In this document: piece by piece, positions 24,130 through 32,664 of the stretch
Layout of the letters: each line of letters starts with the position of its first letter
Numbering within the stretch: the stretch's first letter is position 1
DNA from: Flavimarina sp. Hel_I_48
GTDB lineage: Bacteria; Bacteroidota; Bacteroidia; Flavobacteriales; Flavobacteriaceae
DNA length: 64,000 bases
Direction: 5' to 3'
Assembly: GCF_000733945.1 (NCBI RefSeq)
Contig: NZ_JPOL01000002.1
Span: 1,923,001-1,987,000, forward strand
Program-made: the position numbers and the translations under genes
The notes under the pieces: generated by a model
Told to the model about the DNA's origin: nothing
What the model saw: only the letters and a program-made list of their open reading frames with translations
Database searches by the model: none

Positions 24130-25245
24130 ATGACAAAAAAAGTAGGAATAATATTCGGTATGGAAGATACGTTTCCATGGGCTTTTATTGATCGCGTCAA
24201 CGCACTGGGCGAGGGCAAGATCGTTGCAGAAGCGGTACAGATAGATAAAGTACAGCAAGGGGTTGATTATGGATATCATGTCATTTTTGACCGTCTTTCT
24301 CATGAAGTCCCGTTTTATCGCGCATATTTGAAAAATGCCGCTTTAATGGGATCTGCAGTTATCAATAATCCGTTCTGGTTTAGTGCAGATGAGAAATTTT
24401 TCAATAACTGCCTTGCCATGCAACTGGGCGTACCGGTGCCAAAAACAATCTTGCTGCCTTCTAACCACAGGCCAGACAATACTTCAGAAACTTCTTTCAG
24501 GAACCTGAAAAACCCTATGGACTGGGAATATATATTTGATTACATCGGCTTCCCAGCATTTATGAAACCCTTTGACGGCGGTGGCTGGAAGAATGTGTAT
24601 AAAGTAAACAACGCGGAAGATCTTTTTAAATGTCATGCAGAAACGGGCCAGCTGGTCATGATGCTTCAGGAAGAAATTGTTTTTGACGATTACTACCGTG
24701 TGTATTGCCTGGGTCAAAAGTATGTGCACATTATGCCCTACGAACCCAGAAATGAATTTCACGACCGCTACGCAACCGAACCAAAAACAACGGGTGCAGA
24801 GCATAAAAAATTGATGAAAACCATTACAGATTATACCCTAAAACTTAACCAGGCATTAGGATATGACTTTAATACGGTAGAATTTGCCATTCGTGATGGT
24901 GTGCCTTATGCCATAGATTTTTGCAATCCTGCGCCAGACGCAGATATAAATTCAGTAGGTAAAGATAATTTTGAATGGATCGTGGAGCATGCGGCTAAAT
25001 ATGCCATCGAAAAGGCAAAAGCCCACAAACCGAAGCAGGACAATACCTCATGGGGAACCTTTGTTCAGGACGCAGTTTCTAAATCAAAGCCCAAAACTAA
25101 GAAAGTACCCTTGAAAAATGCTGCGGAAGCCAAAAAAACCTCAGTCAAAAAACCTGCCGCAAAGACAAAAAAACCGACTGCAACCAAGGAAAAATCCACC
25201 GAAGCAAAAGCTAAGGCTCCTGCAAAAGGAAAAGCAAAAAAATAG
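24130..25245 (+). CDS. ATP-grasp ligase with histone-H1-like lysine-rich tail
   Basis: A 371-residue ATP-grasp fold protein, expected to activate a carboxylate by phosphorylation and join it to an amine. The first domain begins KKVGIIFGMEDTFP. The ATP-binding part has GFPAFMKPFDGGGWKNVYKV (the flexible lysine loop), LQEEIVFDDYYRVY, and the metal-binding end TVEFAIRDGVPYAIDFCNPAPD. Residues from about 318 to 371 form a low-complexity tail with about 20 lysines plus Ala, Pro and Thr (for example KKPAAKTKKPTATKEK), resembling bacterial H1-like proteins. Such a tail should bind nucleic acid or another polyanion, which is unexpected for a metabolic ligase. The fold is certain; the substrate is not. 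Confidence 0.82.
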   Translation: MTKKVGIIFGMEDTFPWAFIDRVNALGEGKIVAEAVQIDKVQQGVDYGYHVIFDRLSHEVPFYRAYLKNAALMGSAVINNPFWFSADEKFFNNCLAMQLGVPVPKTILLPSNHRPDNTSETSFRNLKNPMDWEYIFDYIGFPAFMKPFDGGGWKNVYKVNNAEDLFKCHAETGQLVMMLQEEIVFDDYYRVYCLGQKYVHIMPYEPRNEFHDRYATEPKTTGAEHKKLMKTITDYTLKLNQALGYDFNTVEFAIRDGVPYAIDFCNPAPDADINSVGKDNFEWIVEHAAKYAIEKAKAHKPKQDNTSWGTFVQDAVSKSKPKTKKVPLKNAAEAKKTSVKKPAAKTKKPTATKEKSTEAKAKAPAKGKAKK

Positions 25246-25370
25246 TCATTTTCACTGCTTTTGTTATTTTAAAATAGTCTATACCTGTATCACCTTATCC
25301 TAATTGTTTAGGTGATATCAGGGATATGCTATGTTTTCTTCGACCCGTACGTTAGCCAAAACCCAACTTT
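25246..25370. other. Intergenic hairpin in the ligase cluster
   Basis: TATCACCT (25288-25295) pairs with AGGTGATA (25310-25317). No T-run follows, so it is not a classical terminator; it may stabilise the mRNA 3' end of the ATP-grasp gene. Confidence 0.3.
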
Positions 25371-26468
25371 ATGAAAAACTTTACTTTAGGAATTGAAGAA
25401 GAATTCCAGATTCTTGATAGTGATACGCTGATGCTGCGCTCCCACATGTCTAAAATTCTGGACGGTGGCAAGGTTTTTCTGCAGGAACGCATTAAAGAAG
25501 AAATGCACCAGGCCGTGGTGGAAATGGGAACCAATGTTTGTGAGAACATCAACCAGGCGAGGGATGAGGTTTCTTATCTGCGCCAGCAGGTAATTCAGTT
25601 GGCCGATAATGAAGGAATGAAGGTAGCCGCGGCGGGTACACACCCTTTTTCGCATTGGAGCGACCAGTTGATCACACCAAACCCACGTTACGATGCGCTC
25701 ATCGAGGAAATGAAAGATGTGGCGCGCTCCAATCTTATTTTTGGACTGCATGTACATGTGGGTATTCCTGACCGGGAGGAGGGTCTGCAAATTATGAACG
25801 TAGCGCGGTACTTTCTTCCGCATTTGTATGCGTTGTCCACAAATTCGCCTTTCTGGGAAGCGCGCGATACCGGTTTTAAATCCTACCGCTCTAAGATTTT
25901 TGATAAATTTCCACGTACGGGCATTCCACCATATTTCAGCAGTGTGGCAGAATATGATAAGTTTGTTGAGATCCTGGTTAAAACTAATTGTATTGATAAC
26001 GGTAAGAAAATCTGGTGGGATATTCGGTTACATCCATTTTTTCCCACGGTAGAATTTCGCATTTGCGACATGGCCATGACGGTTGATGAAGTGATCTGTA
26101 TAGCCGCGCTCATGCAGTGCATTATTGCAAAGCTGCACAAGCTGCAGGAGCAAAACCTTACGTTTAGAACGTATCGCCGCGTACTTATCAATGAAAATAA
26201 GTGGCGGGCGGCGCGCTGGGGAGTAGATGCAAAGCTCATTGACTTTGGTAAAAAAGAAGAGGTGAATTTTACGGTTTTGATCAACGAACTTTTAGAATTT
26301 ATAGATGATGTGGTTGATGAGTTGGGCTGCCGTAAAGAGGTCAACTTCGTTCATAATATGATTCAGCAGGGATCTGGGGCAGACCGCCAGCTGGCAGTAT
26401 TTAAGGAAACCGGGGATCTCAAGGAAGTGGTGCGCTACATTGTGGGTGAAACAGGAAAGGGGCTTTAA
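25371..26468 (+). CDS. Carboxylate-amine ligase (GCS2/YbdK family)
   Basis: A 365-residue member of the glutamate-cysteine ligase family 2 (glutamine-synthetase-fold amidoligase). It opens with the diagnostic FTLGIEEEFQILD, followed by LGLHVHVGI-like FGLHVHVGIPDREE, the STNSPFWEARDTGFKSYR substrate loop, and HPFFPTVEFRICD with EFR. These enzymes make gamma-glutamyl-type or other amide bonds using ATP. It lies 126 bases behind the ATP-grasp gene in the same direction. Two different ATP-dependent amide-forming folds side by side suggest at least a two-step peptide-like product. True glutamate-cysteine ligase activity is possible but not provable here. Confidence 0.87.
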   Translation: MKNFTLGIEEEFQILDSDTLMLRSHMSKILDGGKVFLQERIKEEMHQAVVEMGTNVCENINQARDEVSYLRQQVIQLADNEGMKVAAAGTHPFSHWSDQLITPNPRYDALIEEMKDVARSNLIFGLHVHVGIPDREEGLQIMNVARYFLPHLYALSTNSPFWEARDTGFKSYRSKIFDKFPRTGIPPYFSSVAEYDKFVEILVKTNCIDNGKKIWWDIRLHPFFPTVEFRICDMAMTVDEVICIAALMQCIIAKLHKLQEQNLTFRTYRRVLINENKWRAARWGVDAKLIDFGKKEEVNFTVLINELLEFIDDVVDELGCRKEVNFVHNMIQQGSGADRQLAVFKETGDLKEVVRYIVGETGKGL

Positions 26469-26478
26469 CTTCCCAATA

Positions 26479-26598
26479 TCCCCACCCAGCCTCCCCTAAG
26501 GGGAGGAGTTTATGAAGTTATAATCAAAAAAATATTTATTTAATTGTTAGGTTTATCTCCCTTCCCTTGGGGAAGGGTTGGGGATGGGAATTTTAACA
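26479..26598. repeat. Paired G/C-rich palindromic repeats
   Basis: Two hairpins, CCTCCCCTAAGGGGAGG (about 26491-26507) and CTTCCCTTGGGGAAGG (about 26560-26576), stand as an inverted pair: the left flank CCCCACCC is the complement of the right flank GGGTTGGGG. Together they form a long compound palindrome across the gap between the ligase and amidotransferase genes. The family also occurs at 13142 and 51325. Confidence 0.7.
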
Positions 26599-26629
26599 AC
26601 CAGCCATAAGAAATAGCCTACAGAATCCG

Positions 26630-26637
26630 TAATTTTG
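26630..26637 (+). promoter_or_regulatory. -7 box upstream of the amidotransferase gene
   Basis: TAATTTTG, followed by CCCG, is an exact TAnnTTTG match 18 bases before the ATG at 26656. No TTG was found 17-23 bases upstream. It suggests the last two genes of the cluster have their own transcript. Confidence 0.55.
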
Positions 26638-26655
26638 CCCGTTACAAAAGATTGA

Positions 26656-27495
26656 ATGATGGAGAATACGTATCGAATTGCAATTTTAGACATGAATGCG
26701 GGTGTGCAAAATGAAGGTATGCGCTGCATACAAATGATCAGTGGGCAATTTTTAGAGCAAGAAGGAATAAAGGGAAATTATGATATTTTTTCGGTGCGTA
26801 CCGAAAATGAACTTCCAGATATTAAGGATTACGACATTTTTATTTCCTCTGGCGGTCCTGGGTCACCGCTAGTGCAGGGCGAATCCTGGGAAGCGCCATA
26901 TTTTGATTTTTTAGATTCAATATTGACCCACAACCTGATCAACCACAATAAAAAATTTGTGTTTTTGATCTGCCACTCGTTCCAGTTGGCCGTATTGCAC
27001 TGGGATCTGGCCAAAGTAACCAAGCGCAAATCGACATCCTTCGGGATCATGCCCGTGCACAAGACAGATTTTGGCAAGACCGATGAATTGCTGGAAGGGC
27101 TTTACAATCCTTTCTATGCGGTAGATTCGCGCGATTATCAGGTTGTGCGACCCAATAAGCTGAAAATTGAGAATATGGGAGGTTCCATTTTGTGCAAGGA
27201 AAAAATGCGGAACCATATACAGTTGGAACGTGCTATAATGGCCATTCGCTTTAGTGAAGAGATTATTGGCGTTCAGTTTCATCCCGAGGCAGACGCTGAG
27301 GGCATGATGCGCTACTTTCAAAAAAAGGAAAAACGAAGCCAGATCGTAAAGCGCTACGGAAGCAAAAAATACATCCAAATGATGGATTTTCTGGATGACG
27401 ATGATAAAATATTAATGACCCATAAACTGATAATCCCGCGCTTTTTAGCAAGGGCAGCAGAGCATATTGAAGAAAACAGATACGTACCCTTATGA
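26656..27495 (+). CDS. Class I glutamine amidotransferase-like protein
   Basis: A 279-residue GATase I (triad) protein that would release ammonia from glutamine or cleave a gamma-glutamyl bond. The oxyanion strand is YDIFISSGGPGSP, the nucleophile is C106 in FVFLICHSFQLAV, and the histidine-glutamate pair is H209/E211 in IGVQFHPEADAEG. The nucleophile elbow is ICHSF rather than the common GxCxG, so it is a divergent member, and a gamma-glutamyl hydrolase activity is possible. The C-terminal 60 residues are an extra helical part. Its stop overlaps the next gene (ATGA), showing the two work together. Confidence 0.83.
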   Translation: MMENTYRIAILDMNAGVQNEGMRCIQMISGQFLEQEGIKGNYDIFSVRTENELPDIKDYDIFISSGGPGSPLVQGESWEAPYFDFLDSILTHNLINHNKKFVFLICHSFQLAVLHWDLAKVTKRKSTSFGIMPVHKTDFGKTDELLEGLYNPFYAVDSRDYQVVRPNKLKIENMGGSILCKEKMRNHIQLERAIMAIRFSEEIIGVQFHPEADAEGMMRYFQKKEKRSQIVKRYGSKKYIQMMDFLDDDDKILMTHKLIIPRFLARAAEHIEENRYVPL

Positions 27496-28688
27496 TCCCA
27501 GAAATCCGAAACAAATTCAATGCAAGTTATAAAGAAGAGTATTATCAAAACTTGCAGCAGGAAGTGCTGGACACTTTTGGCGAACCCTGCGGATTTCGGA
27601 TTTCAGAAACACCTGTTTTTATCAATAAAGCACTAAAAAAGAAGGTTTTTGACGCTTGTGGGGCAATTATTGAACAACTGGAAACGATCGATCTGGAAGC
27701 AATAAGGGAGCAATTTATCCCGAAAGGATTGCAATGTCCTGCACCGCTGGGCAAACCTCATTTCCTGGCCATCGATTTTGGACTTTGCACCGCAGAAAAT
27801 GGCGAGGTCGTCCCGCAGTTGATAGAACTACAGGCTTTCCCTTCGCTATTTTTCTATCAGCCCTTTCTGGGCAACGCTTATTTGAAAAATTACCCCAATT
27901 TTCCCAAGGGGGATTTTCATTACTTTTTCAGTAATCTGAACGAAGATCAGTACATAGAAGAACTAAAAAAACTGATTCTTGACGGGCACCCAAAAGAAGA
28001 AGTAATCCTGATGGAAATCTTTCCGGAAAAGCAAAAAACAAGTATCGATTTCAAGGCTACAGAACAGGCGCTGGGCATTGCAACGGTCTGCATGACCAAA
28101 ATTACGAAAGAGGGAAAACAGCTTTTTTACACTAAAAATGGCCAAAAAACACGTATAAAACGTATTTATAACCGTGTTATCGTTGACGAACTCAAGAATA
28201 TCCCAGAGCTCAAGACACAATTTCAGCTTACTGATGACCTGGATGTGGAATGGGTGACGCACCCGGACTGGTTTTTTATGATTTCCAAGTGTATTTTGCC
28301 ACTTTTAAAACACGATTTCATTCCAAAGTCTTATTACTTGAATGATTTTCCACAGGATTTAGTATTAGAGGATTATGTACTGAAACCTTTGTTTTCTTTC
28401 GCGGGAAAAGGTATCAACCTACATCCTGATCTGGAAACTATTAATGCCATTACAGATAAGGAAAATTACATTCTGCAGAAAAAAGTGGAATACGCCCCGC
28501 TCATCAAAACAAATACCGAAAAGAATTCAAAAGTAGAGCTGCGCATGCTCTACATTTGGGATAAGGAACAAGATAAACTTAAACCTGTGGTCAATCTTAC
28601 GCGCATGAGCAAAGGCGAACTCATAAACGTTTCTTACTTAACGCAAGATACGTGGATAGGTTCTTCTATCAGTTTTTTTCAGGAATAG
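27492..28688 (+). CDS. ATP-grasp-like protein of unknown function
   Basis: A 398-residue cytosolic protein. I see an acidic, glutamate-rich middle (AIDFGLCTAENGEVVPQLIELQ), a KRIYNRVIVDEL segment, then VLKPLFSFAGKGINL, which looks like the ATP-grasp lysine-plus-glycine-rich loop, YILQKKVEYAPL after it and KVELRMLYIWD near the end. The order of these elements suggests a circularly permuted or very divergent ATP-grasp ligase. I do not recognise a named family. It overlaps the amidotransferase by 4 bases, so an amide transfer from glutamine-derived ammonia is one reading of the pair. Confidence 0.65.
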   Translation: MIPEIRNKFNASYKEEYYQNLQQEVLDTFGEPCGFRISETPVFINKALKKKVFDACGAIIEQLETIDLEAIREQFIPKGLQCPAPLGKPHFLAIDFGLCTAENGEVVPQLIELQAFPSLFFYQPFLGNAYLKNYPNFPKGDFHYFFSNLNEDQYIEELKKLILDGHPKEEVILMEIFPEKQKTSIDFKATEQALGIATVCMTKITKEGKQLFYTKNGQKTRIKRIYNRVIVDELKNIPELKTQFQLTDDLDVEWVTHPDWFFMISKCILPLLKHDFIPKSYYLNDFPQDLVLEDYVLKPLFSFAGKGINLHPDLETINAITDKENYILQKKVEYAPLIKTNTEKNSKVELRMLYIWDKEQDKLKPVVNLTRMSKGELINVSYLTQDTWIGSSISFFQE

Positions 28689-28815
28689 ATAAATATTTTA
28701 TATCTCAAAAAACCGGTGTTTTAGGTAGAAAATTGATTAAAAACGCTTTAAATTCGGACAATTTTCACCTGTTTTTCGCTATTTTTAGAAATTTATTTCA
28801 TAAAAAATCCTCTAA

Positions 28816-29112
28816 ATGAATATTAATGAACTCAAAAAAGCGATCCAAGATGAGCTGAAAGAATGCAATGACAGTGATTTGCTGTTAGATGTGTTACTTA
28901 GATTTTATCCTTATCCCGGGACTGAGAAAGATCAAAAAAATCAGCAAGCTGCTGAAAGCGAAACTACTTATACTGTAAATACGGGATTTCAAATTCCTGA
29001 TTGGAAATGGAAACAACTTGAAGAGGAAAGTCAAAAACTTAAAAGAGGAACTCTGGAATTGACTGATTGGGTAGATTTTGAGTCAGAACTTAGAAAGGAG
29101 TATGGCTTATAG
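28816..29112 (+). CDS. Antitoxin of a ParE-type module (module 3)
   Basis: A 98-residue acidic, helical protein. Its N-terminus, MNINELKKAIQDELKECNDS followed by LLLDVLLR, matches that of the antitoxin at 21877 position for position. The C-terminal half has KLKRGTLELTDWVDFESELR, again like the other copy in its KL.G.L...W pattern but otherwise diverged, as expected for the part that grips a different toxin. The toxin ATG lies within its last codons, 11 bases before its stop ends. DNA-binding fold not recognised. Confidence 0.77.
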   Translation: MNINELKKAIQDELKECNDSDLLLDVLLRFYPYPGTEKDQKNQQAAESETTYTVNTGFQIPDWKWKQLEEESQKLKRGTLELTDWVDFESELRKEYGL

Positions 29113-29398
29113 AATTAAGCTAACCCCCATAGCAACAATTGAATTAAAGGATTCCATTGATTATTATTCAAACATTAATCGAAGAGTTGCTCAAGATTTT
29201 TTGAGTCGCATCAGCGATATGCTTGACGACATAGAGCAAGAACCATTTCATTACAGGGAAATAGGTAAAGGCTTTAGGCAGGTACCTGTCCATAAATTTG
29301 CATTTGTTATTATTTATGAAATAATAGCTGAAACCGTAGCTGTTCATTCTTTTTTACACACCAGTAGAAACCCTAACCAAAAACCACCTAAAACATGA
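29102..29398 (+). CDS. ParE/RelE-family toxin (module 3)
   Basis: A 98-residue toxin with the ParE pattern: MAYRIKLTPIATIELKDSID, a long helix with VAQDFLSRISDMLDDI, the EPFHYREIGKGFRQVPV loop, FAFVIIYEIIAETVAVHSFL and the closing HTSRNPNQKP. The frame is open to 29078, but the ATG at 29102 follows an AAAGGAG at 29094-29100, a rare Shine-Dalgarno-like site for this phylum, and gives the right N-terminus. Its stop overlaps the start of the next gene (ATGA), a gene for a secreted protein with no relation to toxins. Confidence 0.87.
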   Translation: MAYRIKLTPIATIELKDSIDYYSNINRRVAQDFLSRISDMLDDIEQEPFHYREIGKGFRQVPVHKFAFVIIYEIIAETVAVHSFLHTSRNPNQKPPKT

Positions 29399-32300
29399 TT
29401 AAAACTACAAAAAACCTACTTTTATTACTCCTTTTAATTGCTTTTGCAAAACCAGATGAACTCAAGGCGCAAGCTTTTGATGAATCCCTTTATTCTGCGC
29501 TTGAATATCGCTTGATAGGTCCTTTTCGTGGGGGACGAAGTGCTGCAGTTACCGGCGTTGCCGGTAAACCAGACCTCTTTTATTTTGGTGCTACCGGCGG
29601 TGGCGTTTGGCGTACTACCAATGGCGGCCGGGAATGGGAAAACATCTCCGATGGCTTTTTTGGTGGGAGCATTGGTTCTGTTGAGGTTGCTCCCAGCGAT
29701 CCCAATATCATTTATGTGGGCGGCGGTGAAGAAACGGTGCGCGGTAACGTTTCTTCCGGTTATGGGGCGTATAAATCCATAGATGCCGGGAAGACCTGGA
29801 AACACATTGGGCTTGAGAACAGCAGGCATATTCCGCGTATGCGCGTGCATCCCACAAACCCTGATATTGTTTACGCAGCGGTTTTGGGCAACATCTATAA
29901 ACCTACCGAAGAACGCGGTGTTTACAAGTCCGTAGACGGTGGTACAACCTGGAAAAAAGTACTTTTTGCCAATGAAAATGCCGGCGCTGTAGATCTTTTA
30001 CTTGATCCCAATAATCCGCGTATTTTATATGCTTCCACATGGAATATGCAACGCACCCCTTACAGCCTGAGCAGTGGCGGCCCTGGTTCTGCGCTGTGGA
30101 AAAGTACCGATAGCGGTGAAAACTGGACCGAAATCTCCAAAAATGAAGGCTTTCCGCAGGATACTTTAGGCATTATTGGCGTTACGGTTTCGCCCGTAAA
30201 TTCTGAGCGCGTGTGGGCAATTGTGGAAAATAAAGAAAAAGGCGGACTTTACCGTAGCGATGATGCCGGGGAGACCTGGTCGCTTATCAATACAGACCGA
30301 AGCCTGCAGCAACGCGCGTGGTATTACATGCGCGTGTATGCAGATACGCAAGATGAGAATACGGTGTATGTACTCAACGTAGATTATCACAAAAGCACCG
30401 ATGGCGGAAAAACTTTTGAGGCACATGAAGCGCCACATGGCGATCACCACGATTTATGGATCGCTCCAAACGATCCAAAACGCATGATCATGGCAGACGA
30501 TGGGGGCGGCCAGGTAACTTACAATGGTGGAGAGACCTGGAGTACCTACTACAATCAGCCCACTGCGCAATTTTACCGCATTACTACAGATAATCATTTC
30601 CCGTACCGTATTTATGCCGCGCAGCAGGACAATTCTACCGTGCGCATACAACATCGCAGTGGCGCCAGTTCCATTGGGGACGAGGACTGGGAGTCTACAG
30701 CCGGTGGCGAAAGTGCCCATATCGCCGTGGATCCAGAAAACCCGGAGATTGTTTATGGCGGCAGTTATGATGGTTTTCTTACCCGTATGAATCATGAGAA
30801 AAACACGGTGCGATCAGTTTCGGTATGGCCAGATAACCCTATGGGACACGGGGCCGAGGATATGAAATTCCGTTTTCAATGGAATTTTCCCATTATGTTT
30901 TCAAAACACGATCCCAACAAACTATATACCTTTTCTAACCACGTACATGTCACTACAAATGAAGGCCAGAGATGGGAAGTTATAAGTCCAGACCTGACCA
31001 GAAACGATTCTACCACGCTAAAATCTTCCGGCGGACCGATTACTCAGGATAACACTTCCGTGGAATATTACGGGACCATTTTTGCTGCAAATGAAAGTCC
31101 GTTAGAAGAAGGGTTAATCTGGGTGGGCAGCGATGATGGACGCATTCATGTTACCCGTGATGGAGGGAAAAACTGGGAAGATGTAACGCCGAAGAAAATG
31201 CCAGAATGGATGATGATCAACAGCATTGAACCCAGTGCCTTTGATGCGGGAACATGTTATGTGGCCGGAACAAAATATAAATCAGGGGATTTTGCGCCGT
31301 ATTTGTACAAAACGGAAGACTACGGTAAGTCCTGGGAGAAGATCACCAAGGGAATTCCTGAAGAACATTTTACGCGTGTGGTTCGGGAAGATCCCAAGCA
31401 AGAAGGTTTGCTCTATGCCGGTACAGAAACCGGGATGTATATTTCCTTTGACGATGGTGAAAACTGGAAACCTTTTCAGTTGAATTTGCCCATTGTACCC
31501 ATAACCGACCTGGCGATAAAAGACAATGACCTTATTGTCGCAACCCAGGGCAGAAGCCTCTGGATCATTGATGACCTTACCCTTTTACATCAATTATACG
31601 ATGTGAAAAATACAGATAAACCGATGATCTTTCAGCCAGAAAAAGTATATAGGACAGAGGGTGGTAGCCGGGAGAGCAAAACGGCTGGTACAAATCATCC
31701 CAATGGCGTGATAACCTATTATTACCTGCCGGAATTTGATGCGGAAAATGACAGTATTTCCCTTACCTATTTTGATGCGCAAAACGACACCATAAAATCT
31801 TACAATTCTAAAAGCGATAAGAACAAATTAGAACCGAAAAAAGGAGGTAACGAGTTTGTCTGGGATATGACCTATGAAGGCGCAGAGCGCCTTGACGGTA
31901 TGATTTTATGGTGGGCAAGCACAGATGGGCCAAAACAAATTCCCGGTGATTATACCGTAAAACTCAATGTAAACGGCACAGATTATGAGCAAAATTATAC
32001 CGTTGTCCCAGATCCTCGTGCAGAGTCTACCGTAGCCGATTTGCAGGCGCAATTTGATTTTATCACCGAAGTAAACAAAACAGTGGATGACGCACATAAA
32101 AGCATTAAGAAAATACGGAATATCAATGACCAACTTAAAGCTTTTACAAAACAGTACAAAGATGATTCAGCGTTGAAAGAACTACGGGAAAAGGCTGAAA
32201 CGCTTTCTGATAGCCTGGAATCTGTAGAAAAAGCATTGTACCAGACCAAAAACAGAAGTGGACAAGATCCTTTGAATTTTCCTATCAAATTGACCAATAA

Positions 32301-32502
32301 ATTGGCGCATTTGAACAGTTTAGTAGGTATGGGCGATTTTGGACCCACTGATCAGGATCTGGCCGTCAAAAAAGAGCTGACCAAAAAAATAGATAAACAG
32401 TTGTCTGAATTTAATGCGTTGCTATCCCAGCAAGTTGTAGAATTCAACAAAGCGTTTAATGAGAAAAACCTGAATTATTTGTTTGTGGAAGTTTCCGAAT
32501 AG
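29395..32502 (+). CDS. Secreted BNR/sortilin-like beta-propeller protein
   Basis: A 1035-residue exported protein. It starts with a signal peptide (NLLLLLLLIAFA, with cleavage probably near KAQ). From there to about residue 730 it carries many Asp-box (BNR) repeats of type S-x-D-x-G-x-T-W, such as SIDAGKTWK, SVDGGTTWK, STDSGENW, SDDAGETW and TRDGGKNW, the pattern of ten-bladed VPS10/sortilin-type propellers. The end (about 900-1000) is helical, with KELREKAETLSDSL coiled-coil-like repeats. It has no obvious T9SS sorting domain. Glycan or peptide binding is typical, and enzymatic activity is not shown. Its start overlaps the ParE toxin stop. Confidence 0.8.
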   Translation: MIKTTKNLLLLLLLIAFAKPDELKAQAFDESLYSALEYRLIGPFRGGRSAAVTGVAGKPDLFYFGATGGGVWRTTNGGREWENISDGFFGGSIGSVEVAPSDPNIIYVGGGEETVRGNVSSGYGAYKSIDAGKTWKHIGLENSRHIPRMRVHPTNPDIVYAAVLGNIYKPTEERGVYKSVDGGTTWKKVLFANENAGAVDLLLDPNNPRILYASTWNMQRTPYSLSSGGPGSALWKSTDSGENWTEISKNEGFPQDTLGIIGVTVSPVNSERVWAIVENKEKGGLYRSDDAGETWSLINTDRSLQQRAWYYMRVYADTQDENTVYVLNVDYHKSTDGGKTFEAHEAPHGDHHDLWIAPNDPKRMIMADDGGGQVTYNGGETWSTYYNQPTAQFYRITTDNHFPYRIYAAQQDNSTVRIQHRSGASSIGDEDWESTAGGESAHIAVDPENPEIVYGGSYDGFLTRMNHEKNTVRSVSVWPDNPMGHGAEDMKFRFQWNFPIMFSKHDPNKLYTFSNHVHVTTNEGQRWEVISPDLTRNDSTTLKSSGGPITQDNTSVEYYGTIFAANESPLEEGLIWVGSDDGRIHVTRDGGKNWEDVTPKKMPEWMMINSIEPSAFDAGTCYVAGTKYKSGDFAPYLYKTEDYGKSWEKITKGIPEEHFTRVVREDPKQEGLLYAGTETGMYISFDDGENWKPFQLNLPIVPITDLAIKDNDLIVATQGRSLWIIDDLTLLHQLYDVKNTDKPMIFQPEKVYRTEGGSRESKTAGTNHPNGVITYYYLPEFDAENDSISLTYFDAQNDTIKSYNSKSDKNKLEPKKGGNEFVWDMTYEGAERLDGMILWWASTDGPKQIPGDYTVKLNVNGTDYEQNYTVVPDPRAESTVADLQAQFDFITEVNKTVDDAHKSIKKIRNINDQLKAFTKQYKDDSALKELREKAETLSDSLESVEKALYQTKNRSGQDPLNFPIKLTNKLAHLNSLVGMGDFGPTDQDLAVKKELTKKIDKQLSEFNALLSQQVVEFNKAFNEKNLNYLFVEVSE

Positions 32503-32539
32503 TGTTGATTAAGGCTTAGAATTGATCTGTAAAAGTCTA

Positions 32540-32576
32540 GACCTCACAGATCCCAGCTATTGGAATCTGTGAGGTC
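32540..32576 (+). terminator. 12-bp perfect hairpin after the propeller gene
   Basis: GACCTCACAGAT (32540-32551) pairs perfectly with ATCTGTGAGGTC (32565-32576). The T-run after it is interrupted (TTCTTATTTG). It may end transcription from both sides, as the convergent PemK gene follows. A near-identical hairpin (ACCTCACAG...CTGTGAGGT) lies at 34326. Confidence 0.7.
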
Positions 32577-32664
32577 TTCTTATTTGTTGAATTCAAATTT
32601 TCTTTACATCTTTTAAGCATGGTTTATATAAAGAGGTTATCATAACAATTTCGCATGCTTTTCA

